A DNA stretch of 64,000 nucleotides from Methanobrevibacter sp. TMH8 (GCF_020148105.1 NZ_JAHLZE010000037.1:1-64000); one strand, 5' to 3'. Positions 38,564-48,879 are shown, numbered from the stretch's first letter. The notes: generated from the letters alone by a model not told the origin. Numbers and translations are program-made.

Positions 38564-39154
38564 TCAAATCTCAAAAATTTCAATGTCAGAATAAATGGGT
38601 CCTTTTGGAGTTAATTCACTTTTCTTTAGAGAAATTTTAGAAATATTCATTGTTCCAATAGAGATATTTTTCAATTCATCGATTTTTTCCTTAAATTCAT
38701 TTTTATCCTTTAAATTTCTTATTCTTCCAATAGTAAGATGAGTTTTAAAGTTTTTTTCTTTTTTAAATCCTAATTTTGTAAATTCTGAATCTAATTCTTT
38801 TTGTAAATTAAGTAAAAAGCTATTGTTTTGAGTACCAATCCATAAAACTTTCATATAATTTTTATTAGGAAAAGTACCAATACCTTTAATAATTAATTCA
38901 GTTTTGGAATTATTTTCATCTTTATCATCATTATTGGAAACATTAGATAAAACTTTATCAATAGCCTTTTTTATTTCATTAATCTTTGTATCGCTCACGT
39001 TTCCAAAAAATTTGAGAGTAAAATGTAAATTTTCTGTTTTTACATATTTTACATTATTATTGGTTTTTTTAAACTCTTTTTGAACTTCTTCAATTTTTTG
39101 AACTAGATTTGGTTCTATATCAATAGCTAAAAAACATCGGTGTTCATTGACCAT
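38564..39154 (-). CDS. thpR: RNA 2',3'-cyclic phosphodiesterase (2H family)
   Basis: ThpR/LigT-type 2H phosphoesterase that opens 2',3'-cyclic phosphates on RNA ends. The paired HxT motifs are H44-F-T (NLHFTLKFFG) and H139-L-T (KTHLTIGRI), placed as expected for the family. A short Asn/Asp-rich insertion (NVSNNDDKDENNS) lies near residues 71-83. The 196-aa length is slightly above usual because of it. The start has GTGAAAAT spacing. It is upstream of cca and just downstream of aroB', all on the same strand. Confidence 0.9.
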   Translation of the reverse strand: MVNEHRCFLAIDIEPNLVQKIEEVQKEFKKTNNNVKYVKTENLHFTLKFFGNVSDTKINEIKKAIDKVLSNVSNNDDKDENNSKTELIIKGIGTFPNKNYMKVLWIGTQNNSFLLNLQKELDSEFTKLGFKKEKNFKTHLTIGRIRNLKDKNEFKEKIDELKNISIGTMNISKISLKKSELTPKGPIYSDIEIFEI

Positions 39155-39198
39155 ATTTTCACAACATTTAGATATTAGATATTAGATATGAAATAATG

Positions 39199-40335
39199 CT
39201 ATTTCTCAATAATTGTTTCTTCTATTGACATTCCAAAGTGTCTTGCTCCTTTGTCAATAAATACTTTAAGTTTATCTCCAATTTGAAGATCTGATACAGA
39301 TACTGCTTCATCTTTGTCATTTACAAGTCTTATTGTTTCAGCATTTTGTAAGAGAGATTTTATTTTAACTCCATCAGATTCAGCTTCTACAAGTATAAGT
39401 GGACGTTTTTCAATTTTTACTCTGCCTACAATAACGGTTCTGCTTTCTCCATTACTGTCTACAGCTAAAACTTCATCTCCAGTTTCAAGCTCAGAAAGAT
39501 ATTTAGTTTTATTTCCAGGAACCATAACATATGCTTGAACTGGGCCTGCATTTACTCTAAATGGTCTTGAAGCAACATATTCACTTTCAAGAGATTCGCT
39601 ATGAACTAAAAACATAGCTTTTGAATAAGAACCAATTAACATCCCTTCTCCAGGTGATAACATAGAAGTTGTATCGATACAAACTCTATCTCCACTACCG
39701 ACTGGTTTAATATTTGTTACAGTAGCTTCTTTTAATTCATATTCATCTTGACTTGCTTCTTCGATGATTTTAGATATTTCTTTAATTTGTTCGAAATTTT
39801 TAGGTTGGAAAATAACTCCATCTGTTCCAGTTTCTAGTGTTTCTAAAGCTAATTTAGCATCATTTATACTGTCTATAGCGGCTATGATTTTAACATCTTC
39901 TTTTTGAAGGTCTGCAATGATATTTTCAAGTGGAATCACTGTCCATTCTTTACCAACTAAGATTAAATAATCAACAATTTTTCCAAGAACTCTAGCTAAC
40001 TCTTCATGTTTCTTACTGTTGATTTCAACATAAGCTACTATTTTTTTACCTTTATTTTTGAAGTTTTTAGCTACTTCTAAATCTTTAGAGTTATTTAAAT
40101 CAGTATCTTTGTCTAAACGAAGGGTTCCATCACCTTCTCCTTTAATACCTACTAAAAAAATGTCTGCATTTTCTTCTTCATTAATAACTTTTATATTTCC
40201 GAGTTTCTTTATATTCTCTATGTCATTTAAATCTAAAACATAATCTATTCCAGATTCAAGAGCAGTTGTTATTAAATCTTTTTTTTCTTCCCATTTAACA
40301 TCAGGTGACATTATCCAAGCGAATTTTTCTGTCAA
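39199..40335 (-). CDS. aroB': 3-dehydroquinate synthase II
   Basis: Archaeal DHQ synthase II oxidatively deaminates and cyclises the ADTH intermediate to 3-dehydroquinate. This route replaces the DAHP pathway in methanogens. The 378-aa product starts KFAWIMSPDVKWEEKKDLIT and contains VGSGDRVCIDTTSMLSPGEG, GSYSKAMFLVHSES and RPFRVNAGPVQAYVM, all characteristic of the family. The start is TTG at 40335, with GGAGAT 6 nt upstream. It follows the ADTH synthase gene by about 77 bp on the same strand, so this is the two-gene aroA'-aroB' operon. Confidence 0.93.
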   Translation of the reverse strand: MTEKFAWIMSPDVKWEEKKDLITTALESGIDYVLDLNDIENIKKLGNIKVINEEENADIFLVGIKGEGDGTLRLDKDTDLNNSKDLEVAKNFKNKGKKIVAYVEINSKKHEELARVLGKIVDYLILVGKEWTVIPLENIIADLQKEDVKIIAAIDSINDAKLALETLETGTDGVIFQPKNFEQIKEISKIIEEASQDEYELKEATVTNIKPVGSGDRVCIDTTSMLSPGEGMLIGSYSKAMFLVHSESLESEYVASRPFRVNAGPVQAYVMVPGNKTKYLSELETGDEVLAVDSNGESRTVIVGRVKIEKRPLILVEAESDGVKIKSLLQNAETIRLVNDKDEAVSVSDLQIGDKLKVFIDKGARHFGMSIEETIIEK

Positions 40336-40412
40336 TGGCAGATCTCCTTCAATATTATAATATAATTTATTATTTTAATATTATTCTATTTTATATTTTT
40401 TTGTATAGTTCA

Positions 40413-41204
40413 CTATTTTAAGATTTTTAAAGCTTCATCAACTTCCATATCATTATGAACTACTTCAGAAATAGCTTTTGTGATTTTAGCAGGAGATTTT
40501 GCTTGGAAAAGATTTCTTCCAAATGCCACACCAGCTCCACCAACTTCAAGAGAATCTTTTACCATTTCTAGAAGTTCTTTATCGGTTTCTACTTTTGGAC
40601 CTCCAGCTATGACAACAGGAACTAAAGCACCTTCAACAACTTCTCTGAAACTATCCGGATCTCCAGTGTAATTTGTTTTAACTATATCTACACCTAATTC
40701 AGATCCAACTCTTGCTGCATGTTTAACAAGATCTACATCATGTTCATTTTTGATTTTTTGTCCTCTTGGGTACATCATAGCAAGTAGTGGAATACCCCAT
40801 TGGCTACAAGTTTCAGCTATTTCACCTAATTCTCTTAACATTTCTGCTTCAGTTTCTGATCCAATATTCACATGGACTGAAACAGCATCTGCTCCTAATT
40901 GGATAGCTTTTTCAACTGATGTGACTAAAACTTTATTATTAGGATCTGGACTAAGAGAAGTACTAGCTGAAAGATGTATAATAAGGCCAATATCTTTACC
41001 ATATCCTCTATGACCTTGTTCAATAATTCCTTTGTGCATTAATACTGCATTAGCTCCACCATTAGATATACCTTCTATGGTTTCACTCATTTTTACAATA
41101 CCTCTAATAGGACCAATAGACACTCCATGATCCATAGGAGCTATAACAGTTCTATTTGTCTTTCTATCGATGATTCTTTCCATTCGAATCCTTTTTCCTA
41201 TCAT
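40413..41204 (-). CDS. aroA': 2-amino-3,7-dideoxy-D-threo-hept-6-ulosonate synthase
   Basis: ADTH synthase is a class I aldolase that feeds the archaeal aromatic amino-acid pathway. Visible features are [36 protein letters not shown] and the Schiff-base lysine in [11 protein letters not shown], followed by [10 protein letters not shown] and [13 protein letters not shown] phosphate-binding loops. I prefer the ATG at 41204 ([12 protein letters not shown]) because it lies 7 nt from GGAGAT; an ATG at 41219 overlaps that site. aroB' follows, so the two steps are coupled. Confidence 0.93.
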   Translation of the reverse strand: MIGKRIRMERIIDRKTNRTVIAPMDHGVSIGPIRGIVKMSETIEGISNGGANAVLMHKGIIEQGHRGYGKDIGLIIHLSASTSLSPDPNNKVLVTSVEKAIQLGADAVSVHVNIGSETEAEMLRELGEIAETCSQWGIPLLAMMYPRGQKIKNEHDVDLVKHAARVGSELGVDIVKTNYTGDPDSFREVVEGALVPVVIAGGPKVETDKELLEMVKDSLEVGGAGVAFGRNLFQAKSPAKITKAISEVVHNDMEVDEALKILK

Positions 41205-41494
41205 ATTAGTTATCTCCATTAGCTTTTATTTTTTATAATATAATTTTTTTATAGTATAATTTTATATTTAATATTATTAATTAAATTTTAATATTTTTTA
41301 AAAATTTTTTCATAAATTTTTTATGATAAATATATTTCTATTTCTTTAACTATAAAATATTTTTTAATAAATGAATTTTCTTATAAATTACTAAATTTTA
41401 GAATAAATACTTTACTAACTTCATTATTATGTGAATTCAGAAAATATCTAAATTCAATCTTACTATAAAATGAGAAATAGATTTAATGTCACTT

Positions 41495-42034
41495 TTATTC
41501 TTTTTTATTTAATTTAGAGCTCCAAAGTTTAAATTCTTTTATTTGAGGAGGTATTCCTTCATCTCCACAAGATTCTAACCAACCTTTTTCTGATTCAATT
41601 TTTTCTTCAGTTTGAGAACTCCTAACAAAGTCAATAAGGCCTCTATTACGAATTAATGTTATTTCTGGTTTCAATGCAGAAGCCCAAATGAAATAAACTT
41701 TAAAAGTGGTATCTGGATGATATCCTCCTCCAAGATCTACTGATAAAACATCACATTTTTTTATTTTTTTCACAACTTCTTCTAAAACATCATGGAGTCG
41801 TACATCTCCACTAATAAACTCTATATTTTTATATTTATTAACTAAGTTATTCATTTTTGGGATTGCTTCAGGACTGTTGTCCAAAGCAATTAATTTTCCA
41901 TTAACGATTTTTTTAGCTATCAATTCACTAGTATTCCCCACATGACATCCTAATTCAACAACAACATCTTCTTCTTTTAAAATGCTCTCTAGTTGTTTTC
42001 GATATATATTAATATCATAGCTAATTTTTATCAT
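41495..42034 (-). CDS. Class I SAM-dependent methyltransferase-like protein
   Basis: The 179-aa product has the Rossmann methyltransferase pattern: motif I VVELGCHVGNTSELIA (residues 25-40), motif II LIALDNSPEA, and CDVLSVDLGGGYHPD near motif IV. The substrate is not evident. A conserved GLIDFVRSSQ and a short tail follow. There is no clear ribosome-binding site. It lies 76 bp downstream of pantoate kinase on the same strand and may be cotranscribed with it. Confidence 0.78.
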   Translation of the reverse strand: MIKISYDINIYRKQLESILKEEDVVVELGCHVGNTSELIAKKIVNGKLIALDNSPEAIPKMNNLVNKYKNIEFISGDVRLHDVLEEVVKKIKKCDVLSVDLGGGYHPDTTFKVYFIWASALKPEITLIRNRGLIDFVRSSQTEEKIESEKGWLESCGDEGIPPQIKEFKLWSSKLNKKE

Positions 42035-42109
42035 TTTATCTAATATTCTCTAATATTTATCTAATTTTTATCTATTATTCTTTAATATTATCTAATATTA
42101 ATCTAATAT

Positions 42110-43039
42110 CTAATATTCCTCAATTTTTATTCCATCATTATATATTTTTGATATTGTAAAATCATTTAAATTTTTAATATTATCAATATCTTCTTTTTTT
42201 ACAAATGCAAAAACAGTATTTCCAAGCATTGCCATTGATGAACCTATAGTTTTTTTATTCAACTCTTCAACAATATCTTGTATTTCTTTGTTCATAAGTC
42301 CTGTTTTTTTTGAGAATTCATAAGATAATTTGATAAAATTTTCTAGAGTTGGTTCAACTATCATTTTTTCCTGCATAGCTAGGCCTATATTGTTTATTTT
42401 TTTTGAATATAGAGGATTTTGGATTATAGAAGATGTATCTATTTCTCCAAAAGTTTTTGTTAGTACGTAAATATCATTAAGGCCGTTATTTTGTGGTTTT
42501 ATTCCCTCTTCAGTTTTTCCGACTCCAGGGGCTCCTGGAAATTTTCTAAAAACAATTCCTTTTGATGTTTGGGATAAAACATCTCCTAAACCACTTCCTA
42601 AATTGACTTCTGCAATATGAGCAAATTGTGATGCTTCAATGTCTGTTAAAGGAAGTTTTAACAATTTTGAAAGTCCAATTGAAACTCCCAATGCACAAGA
42701 AGCTGAAGTTCCAAATCCTGATCCAATAGGAATCTGAATTTCATGATTAATATTTATATCGGAGTTTAATTCAAATTTAAATTCTCTTTGAATTAGTGAT
42801 ATTGTTTCTTTACTTATAATTTCATTTTTAGGATCTTTTTTCCCATTAATGGTGATATTTATGGAAGATTTTTCCTTTTTCCCATATTTTTCTTTTTTTT
42901 CATTAGTTTTAATTGTTGTAATTACTCCTTTATTAATTAAAACTCCTGCTCCACAGGATCCCTTTTTTAAAGGATTTTCATCATTATATATACTAAAAAA
43001 TCCCGTAATATGTGCTGGTACAAAAACTGAAACTTCCAT
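42110..43039 (-). CDS. Pantoate kinase (archaeal CoA pathway)
   Basis: A GHMP-family kinase that phosphorylates pantoate to 4-phosphopantoate, which archaeal phosphopantothenate synthetase then joins to beta-alanine. The 309-aa protein starts MEVSVFVPAHITGFFSI, typical of the family. It has the GHMP loop PIGSGFGTSASCALG (about residues 107-121), then EVNLGSGLGDV and KFPGAPGVG. The ATG at 43039 is preferred over a GTG 9 nt upstream, because GTGAA gives the usual spacing. Loop residues 47-66 are Lys/Glu-rich. Confidence 0.9.
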   Translation of the reverse strand: MEVSVFVPAHITGFFSIYNDENPLKKGSCGAGVLINKGVITTIKTNEKKEKYGKKEKSSINITINGKKDPKNEIISKETISLIQREFKFELNSDININHEIQIPIGSGFGTSASCALGVSIGLSKLLKLPLTDIEASQFAHIAEVNLGSGLGDVLSQTSKGIVFRKFPGAPGVGKTEEGIKPQNNGLNDIYVLTKTFGEIDTSSIIQNPLYSKKINNIGLAMQEKMIVEPTLENFIKLSYEFSKKTGLMNKEIQDIVEELNKKTIGSSMAMLGNTVFAFVKKEDIDNIKNLNDFTISKIYNDGIKIEEY

Positions 43040-43372
43040 TATATTCACTTTATGAACTTAATTCTATATGAGTTGTTAGTAAATAATTAATCTATATTAT
43101 CAGTATAATAGCTATTATAAGTATTGTAAATATTATAACTATTATTATGTTATAATTATTATAAATTTATAATTAATTTATAAAAATTTTATAATAAAAA
43201 TTTTATAATAAAATCTATGTTTAAACTCAATAATGTAAAATTAATCTTGTATTATAAACAATATGAAATAGACTATATTATAATAAAAAATATTATAATA
43301 AACTATATTATAATAAAAATATATATTATGTTATATATTTATGTTTTCTATAAATTTTAAGGAGAAATAATA
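43040..43372. other. Divergent intergenic region with short direct repeats
   Basis: AT-rich spacer between pantoate kinase and the PHP gene. ACTATATTATAATAAAAA-type units repeat at about 43270-43325. An AAGGAG site at its right end serves the PHP gene. No gene is seen. Confidence 0.5.
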
Positions 43373-44038
43373 TTGAACAAAAGAATAGATTTACACATGC
43401 ATAGCTTATTTAGTGATGGGGAATTACTTCCTTCTGAATTAGCTAGAAGAGCATCAGTCTTGGATAATGAAACAATAGCTATAACTGATCATGTTGACTC
43501 TTCTAATGTAAGTTCTATAGCTAAACTTATCGATGCTATTGATGATGTTAATGATAATTGGGATATTAATGTTGTTCCTGGAGCTGAAGTGACTCATGTT
43601 CCTATTGAGGTCATTGATAAAGTAGCTAAAAAAGCAAGAGACTTTGGAGCAAAAATTGTTGTTGTTCATGGAGAGACTTTAGCTGAACCTGTCATAGAAG
43701 GAACAAATCTAACTGCTGTTAAATCTGAAAATGTTGATATTTTAGCACATCCTGGACTTATAACTATTGAAGAAGCAGAAATCGCTAAAGAAAATAATAT
43801 ATTCCTTGAAATCAGTGCAAGAGCAGGACATTCTTTAGCTAATGGTCATGTAGCTAAAGTAGCTAATGAAGTCGGAGCAGACTTAGTTATTAATACAGAT
43901 ACTCATTCTCCAGATAACTTGATTACATTTGATGAAGCAAAAAAAATAGGTTTAGGTGCTGGTTTAACTGAAAAACAGCTTGAAAAAGCTTTAGTTGAAA
44001 ATCCTATAAAGATTCTTAAAAAAAGATATTTAATTTAA
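43373..44038 (+). CDS. PHP-domain phosphoesterase
   Basis: The 221-aa product has the PHP metal-binding set: [19 protein letters not shown] (HxH), [33 protein letters not shown] and NTDTHSPDN. Members include histidinol phosphatases and other small-molecule phosphatases; the nearest archaeal annotation is histidinol-phosphatase-domain protein, but the substrate is unproven. The start is TTG at 43373, with AAGGAG upstream. It is a lone gene, followed by an AT-rich region. Confidence 0.82.
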   Translation: MNKRIDLHMHSLFSDGELLPSELARRASVLDNETIAITDHVDSSNVSSIAKLIDAIDDVNDNWDINVVPGAEVTHVPIEVIDKVAKKARDFGAKIVVVHGETLAEPVIEGTNLTAVKSENVDILAHPGLITIEEAEIAKENNIFLEISARAGHSLANGHVAKVANEVGADLVINTDTHSPDNLITFDEAKKIGLGAGLTEKQLEKALVENPIKILKKRYLI

Positions 44039-44370
44039 TATTATATTTTTTTACTAGATTCTCATTTTTTACTCACTTAAACTATAGCTTATTTTTATTT
44101 TTTATTTTATTATTTTATTCTTATTTTACATTATATTCTTATTCTAACTATTTTATTTAGTTAACTATTATTTAGTTAGTTATTATCTATTTAAATATTA
44201 TTCAATTAGCTATTGTTCATTTTATTGCTTATTCATTTTTATATTGTTAAATAAAAATAATATAAATAAAATAAAAAATTAATGATAAATTAATGATTTA
44301 ATGATAAATTGATAAAAATTAATAAAATACTATTAAAATTAGTAAAAATTAGTAAAAATTATTAAAAATA
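44039..44370. other. Convergent intergenic region, T-rich then A-rich
   Basis: The + strand is T-rich up to about 44240, with recurring TTATTTAGTTA pieces, and then A-rich with AAATTAGTAAAAATT repeats (about 44330-44365). This fits a bidirectional termination zone for the PHP gene and the pseudomurein-binding gene. No gene is seen. Confidence 0.5.
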
Positions 44371-44395
44371 AAAAATAAGAGGATTAAATCCTCTT
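44371..44395 (-). terminator. Terminator of the first pseudomurein-binding gene
   Basis: Perfect 8-bp arms AAGAGGAT (44377-44384) and ATCCTCTT (44388-44395) with a 3-nt loop. On the minus strand the stem is followed by ATTTTT. It lies 52 bp past the stop of the gene at 44447. Confidence 0.7.
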
Positions 44396-44446
44396 TTCTA
44401 AAATTGATTTTTTGAAAATCTTTTATTTGATTCTTGCAAATTTTTT

Positions 44447-46528
44447 TTAGAAATTAATAGAAACTGATTTTCCTTGACCTTTAAGGGTGTATGTATTAAC
44501 ATTCCAGTTTGTAATCTTTCCTAAGCTATTAGCTGAATGAGTTGGGTCAGCTACTACCCAAGTATCTCCTACCAATACTTGTGCAAATACATGACCAATT
44601 CTTCCACTTACTGTAAATGTACAGTCAGCATGAACATATCTAGCTTCAAGACCAGATGCTCGAAATAATGCAATTAGTAAATGTGCTTGATCTACACAAT
44701 TTCCACTTTTTGCATTAAGTGTCCCTACTGCACCTTTTTTGGTGTTAGTGTAATAAACATAGTCTATATTGTCTCTTACATAATTGAATATTGCTGTTGC
44801 TTTTTCTAATTCTGTTTTAGAGTTTTTAGTTAAACTCGCTGCTAAAGATTGTATTGCTGCATTATTTACTTGACAATTTGTAGTTGCCTGTAAATATTTT
44901 ACTAATTCACTTGCACTTAAAGTATTTTTCTCGTTTAAAGGACCAGTTGGTATAGATCCGCTTCCACTATCTCCACCACTATTTTGGTTTCCACCATTCA
45001 GTGAGGATGTGCTTTTTACATTTAAAGTCAAGTAATTAGGTAATCTTCCTTCTGATTTAGCAAATTCAAGAACTTTAGAAAATGCTAAAACCATTGTTTG
45101 GAATTGCATTTTTCCAAGACTTGAACTTCCATAATTAGGAGCTTGACCGTTTTTAAGCATATAAGCAGAAACTCTTGAAGCTAAATCAACGAAATCTTTT
45201 TTATAGATATTTCCATTGATTGAACTTCCAGTTGGACTTGTAGCGTTTTTAAAGGTTTTAGCTGTAATACCACTATTAGAACCTTTATTGATGTTTAAAA
45301 TGGCATTTACTGCTAAATATAAGAAATCAGTCATTGAATATTGTTTTCCACCAATTTCAACATAGTTAGGTAGAACACCATTTGCATTTACATATGCTTC
45401 TATCCTAGCTCCTGCATCTTTAATATTAGCTAAACTTATAGTTCCAGAATTTGAAGAATTGCTGGATCCATTATTTACATCGCTACTGTTATTATTTTCA
45501 CTGTTGTTTCCAGTATTGTTTGTAGTATTGTTATCAGAAGAGGAATCTTCATCAATTATTAAACCATTAACACCACTATATTTTGGCATTACTTTGTTTA
45601 AACTAGTTGAAATTCCTTTTTCAAATGTTACATAGTTAGGTAATCTATTTTCTGTACCAACGAAATTTATTATTTTAGCAAATCCATATATCATACTTTG
45701 GAATTTAATATTTCCAAGAGAAGAACTTCCGTAATTTGGTGCTCGGTTGTTTGATTCTATGTATGATACAACTCTTTTTGCCAAATCAACATATCCTGAT
45801 TTAGAAAGTTTACCATTGGTTACAGTTCCACTTGGACCACTTGGATCTTTAACATCTTTTATGGTTATATCAGCACTACTGCCACTATTTGTATTTACTA
45901 CTGATTTTGAGAGTAAATATAAAAGGTCACTCATAGATAACTTTTCACCAAATAGAGTTAAATAATCTGGAAGTTTACCAAATTTTTCTATGTAATCTGT
46001 TAATGCCATAGCTGCAATAATAATATCCTCTTTGCTGAGTTTATTTATTGAATTTACACTAGCTGAAAGGCTTTTAACAGTAATTTTGTTAGAGTCAGCT
46101 TGGGTATTAACAGTATTTGACTCTGTAGCTAAGCTTACAGGCAAAGTATTGTTATTTTCATCATTTGCTTCTTCAGAAATGTTATTATTTGAATTGTTAG
46201 TTTGACTATTATAGTCAGAATTATCATCTGTTGTATTTATTCCTGAATTTGAATCAATTGAATCATTTGATGAAGAATCGACATTATTTTGATTTTCAGT
46301 TTGATTAATATTATTAATATTTCCACTATTGCTATCAGCATCATTTGTATTAATAATATTATCGCTAGAATTTTCACTAGTATTTACTGAATCTCCAGGC
46401 AAATCATCCGCACTTTGAGTAAAAAGATTTTCAGTAGAACTTTGGTTGCTGTCTGCATATATCAATCCACTGTTTGCAACAACAAGTAGAATAATAAATG
46501 CTAGCAACATTTTTAATCTATTCGAAAT
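44447..46528 (-). CDS. Secreted pseudomurein-binding transglutaminase-like protein 1, apparent ATT start
   Basis: About 693 aa from the ATT at 46528. There is a signal peptide (SNRLKMLLAFIILLVV), a Ser/Asn/Asp-rich spacer to about residue 150, and four pseudomurein-binding repeats (LPDYLTLFGEKLSMSDLLYL, RAPNYGSSSLGNIKFQSMI and two more). The C-terminal transglutaminase-like domain has the triad C611 (GNCVDQAH), H646 (GHVFAQV) and D661 (ADPT). This resembles pseudomurein endoisopeptidase-type cysteine peptidases, so wall remodelling outside the cell is likely. The ATG at 46510 lacks the basic n-region and is 24 nt from the GGAGGT site; ATT is 6 nt away. A paralogue lies upstream. Confidence 0.85.
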   Translation of the reverse strand: MSNRLKMLLAFIILLVVANSGLIYADSNQSSTENLFTQSADDLPGDSVNTSENSSDNIINTNDADSNSGNINNINQTENQNNVDSSSNDSIDSNSGINTTDDNSDYNSQTNNSNNNISEEANDENNNTLPVSLATESNTVNTQADSNKITVKSLSASVNSINKLSKEDIIIAAMALTDYIEKFGKLPDYLTLFGEKLSMSDLLYLLSKSVVNTNSGSSADITIKDVKDPSGPSGTVTNGKLSKSGYVDLAKRVVSYIESNNRAPNYGSSSLGNIKFQSMIYGFAKIINFVGTENRLPNYVTFEKGISTSLNKVMPKYSGVNGLIIDEDSSSDNNTTNNTGNNSENNNSSDVNNGSSNSSNSGTISLANIKDAGARIEAYVNANGVLPNYVEIGGKQYSMTDFLYLAVNAILNINKGSNSGITAKTFKNATSPTGSSINGNIYKKDFVDLASRVSAYMLKNGQAPNYGSSSLGKMQFQTMVLAFSKVLEFAKSEGRLPNYLTLNVKSTSSLNGGNQNSGGDSGSGSIPTGPLNEKNTLSASELVKYLQATTNCQVNNAAIQSLAASLTKNSKTELEKATAIFNYVRDNIDYVYYTNTKKGAVGTLNAKSGNCVDQAHLLIALFRASGLEARYVHADCTFTVSGRIGHVFAQVLVGDTWVVADPTHSANSLGKITNWNVNTYTLKGQGKSVSINF

Positions 46529-47088
46529 TTTTTTACCTCCAATTTCTCACTAAAGAATTTCTCAATATTATAACTTCATTTTAAATTTATTTATTTCTTT
46601 TAAAATTCGTTATAATCTAACTCTTAAAGTGAGTATTTATCTTTTTTGTCTTTCAAACAATATAAATATATCCTTTTTTATCCATTTAGGCATTTTTTAC
46701 TTTATTTAATAACTTTACAAAAAATTTCATATAATGGGAATTGTTAATAATATTACTAATATTGCTTATATAAATTATATAATTTATAATAATTACATAT
46801 TAATGGATTAGGTCTTAAAAATATAATTATTTGTAGAAATATCCATGAAAATGGTATTTTTGTGTCAAAGTAAAAAATCAAGATATAAAAATGGTATTAT
46901 AAAATAGTATTATAAAATAAAATAAAAAATAGAATAAAATAAAAAATGAGTTAATAAAAATGGTATTATAAAATAGAATAGAATAGAATAAAAAATGAGT
47001 TAATAAAAATAGTATTATAAAATAAAATAGAACAAAGAATAGAACAAAAAAATAAAATAAAATAATAAAATAAAAAATTAGAAATTAC
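46529..47088. repeat. Intergenic region with direct repeats
   Basis: Between the two pseudomurein-binding genes. An AAAATGAGTTAATAAAAATGGTATTATAAAATA-like unit recurs at about 46860-47030, with shorter TAAAATAGAATAG repeats inside it. The right part of the gap is the 3' flank of the second gene; the left end holds the GGAGGT site of the first. No gene is seen. Confidence 0.6.
46535..46540 (-). promoter_or_regulatory. Strong ribosome-binding site for an ATT start
   Basis: GGAGGT on the minus strand is followed by six A residues and then ATT at 46528. The next ATG is 24 nt from the site. Confidence 0.7.
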
Positions 47089-48879
47089 TTAGAAAGTAAT
47101 TTCAGCAACTTTTCCAGTTTTAAGTTTATAAGTATAAGGATTCCAGTTATTTACAACACCTAAACTATTTCTTGAACTTGTTGTATCTGAAACTGTCCAA
47201 GTATCATCAATGAGTACTTGAACCCATACATGCCCATATACACTTCCACTAGAAAAGGTACATTCGCCATGAACATATCTTGCAGCTAAACCTGCTGCTC
47301 TGTATAGAGCTACTGATAAGTGAGCTTGATCAACACAGTTACCAGATTTGGAAGATAATGTTCCTGTAGCTCCTTTTTTACTATTATAATAGAAACTATA
47401 ATCGATGTTTTTTGACATCCAATTGTATATTGCTGTTGCCTTTTCTTTATTAGTATTACAATTTTTTGTAATACTAGCTACTAATGATTTTATAGCAGAG
47501 TTAGTCACTTGACAGTTTTTTGTAGATGCTAAATATTGAGCTAATGATTCTCCATTATACTTATCATTTAAAACAGTAGTTTGAGGTGAATCACCTCCGC
47601 CATTGTTACTACTTCCTCCATTAATAGGATCACTTGATTTTACATTTATAGTTACAGAACTTGGTAATTTATTATTATTAGCTACATACTCAATAATTTT
47701 TGAAAATTCTGATATAAGTGTTTGATATTGTATGGTTCCAAGAGGAGAGTTTGCATAATTAGGGGCTTTTTTATTTTTCTTAATATAATTTGTAATATTT
47801 TTTGCAAGAGATAAATAAATTGCTTTGCTCATTTTACCATTGATTGATTTTCCAGTTGGTTTAACTGGATTGTTAACTGAAATTGGGGTTATTCCTTTTG
47901 AAGATCCACTATTTATATTTGCAAGAGCTGCTGTTAATAAATATAAGAATTTAGGCATAGTATATTGTTTTCCACCAATTTCTACATACTTAGGTAATAC
48001 ATCATTTTGATTAACATAGGCATTTACTCTTGATGCTGCATCTTTTATATCAGATAAACTCACTGTATTAGATGAGCTATCACTGTTTCCTCCACTAGCT
48101 GGAGGAGTTACAGGTGTATAATCAGGTCTTGTATATTTTGGTAAATTTTTATTTATTTTATTTGTTTTTTTGACATTGAGTGATAAAGTTGATGGTAAAG
48201 TTCCTTTGTGTGTTGCTGCATAGTATACAACTTTATTAAGAGCATAAACTGCTGTTTGGTATTGTATCTTTCCAAGTTTAGTTGTTGAATAGTTTGGTGC
48301 TTTTTTATATTTATCCATATAAGCGAATAAGTTTTTACTATAAGTATAATATTGTGCTTTTGTAAGTTTTCCGTATATATTGACTCCAGCAGGTTTTGAT
48401 GGATTATTTATATCATACTTTATGGTTATTTTTGTTGTTTTTTTGTTGTATTTATAGTATATAGTTTTACTTAACATGTAAGCATATTCATTCATGGAGA
48501 ATTTATATCCTCCAATAGTTACATAGTTTGGTAATTTACCATATTTTTTTAAATAGCTATTTACAGTTTTAGAAGCAGCTAATATTTGGTTTTGAGTTAA
48601 AGTTTTTGGCTCACCGGCAGCTGCTTTGATTTGATTATCTTTTTTATTACTAGAAACATTTTTATTTGTATTTGAATCAGAACTGTTATTTTTAGTAATA
48701 TTTTGGTTTGTATCAGTATTTGAAGAACTATCCGAAGTTTTTATCAGGTTAGTTGCTCCGACATTTTCATTGGTAGTACTAGTGATTGTATCATTCACGT
48801 CACTAGCATAACTTGCACTTATTCCAATGAAAAATATACTAAATACAATAAGTATAAGTGCTTTTTTGCTTAATCTAAT
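47089..48879 (-). CDS. Secreted pseudomurein-binding transglutaminase-like protein 2, apparent ATT start
   Basis: About 596 aa from the ATT at 48879. Residues 1-27 form a complete signal peptide (RLSKKALILIVFSIFFIGIS). There is an Asn/Ser/Thr spacer, four pseudomurein-binding repeats (KLPNYVTIGGYKFSMNEYAY, KAPNYSTTKLGKIQYQTAV, LPKYVEIGGKQYTMPKFLYL, KAPNYANSPLGTIQYQTLI) and a transglutaminase-like domain with C515, H550 and D565. The only ordinary start is GTG at 48798, after the signal sequence, so an annotation from it would miss secretion. GAGGTGG gives the ATT 6-nt spacing from GGT. It is a paralogue of the downstream gene. Confidence 0.85.
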   Translation of the reverse strand: MRLSKKALILIVFSIFFIGISASYASDVNDTITSTTNENVGATNLIKTSDSSSNTDTNQNITKNNSSDSNTNKNVSSNKKDNQIKAAAGEPKTLTQNQILAASKTVNSYLKKYGKLPNYVTIGGYKFSMNEYAYMLSKTIYYKYNKKTTKITIKYDINNPSKPAGVNIYGKLTKAQYYTYSKNLFAYMDKYKKAPNYSTTKLGKIQYQTAVYALNKVVYYAATHKGTLPSTLSLNVKKTNKINKNLPKYTRPDYTPVTPPASGGNSDSSSNTVSLSDIKDAASRVNAYVNQNDVLPKYVEIGGKQYTMPKFLYLLTAALANINSGSSKGITPISVNNPVKPTGKSINGKMSKAIYLSLAKNITNYIKKNKKAPNYANSPLGTIQYQTLISEFSKIIEYVANNNKLPSSVTINVKSSDPINGGSSNNGGGDSPQTTVLNDKYNGESLAQYLASTKNCQVTNSAIKSLVASITKNCNTNKEKATAIYNWMSKNIDYSFYYNSKKGATGTLSSKSGNCVDQAHLSVALYRAAGLAARYVHGECTFSSGSVYGHVWVQVLIDDTWTVSDTTSSRNSLGVVNNWNPYTYKLKTGKVAEITF

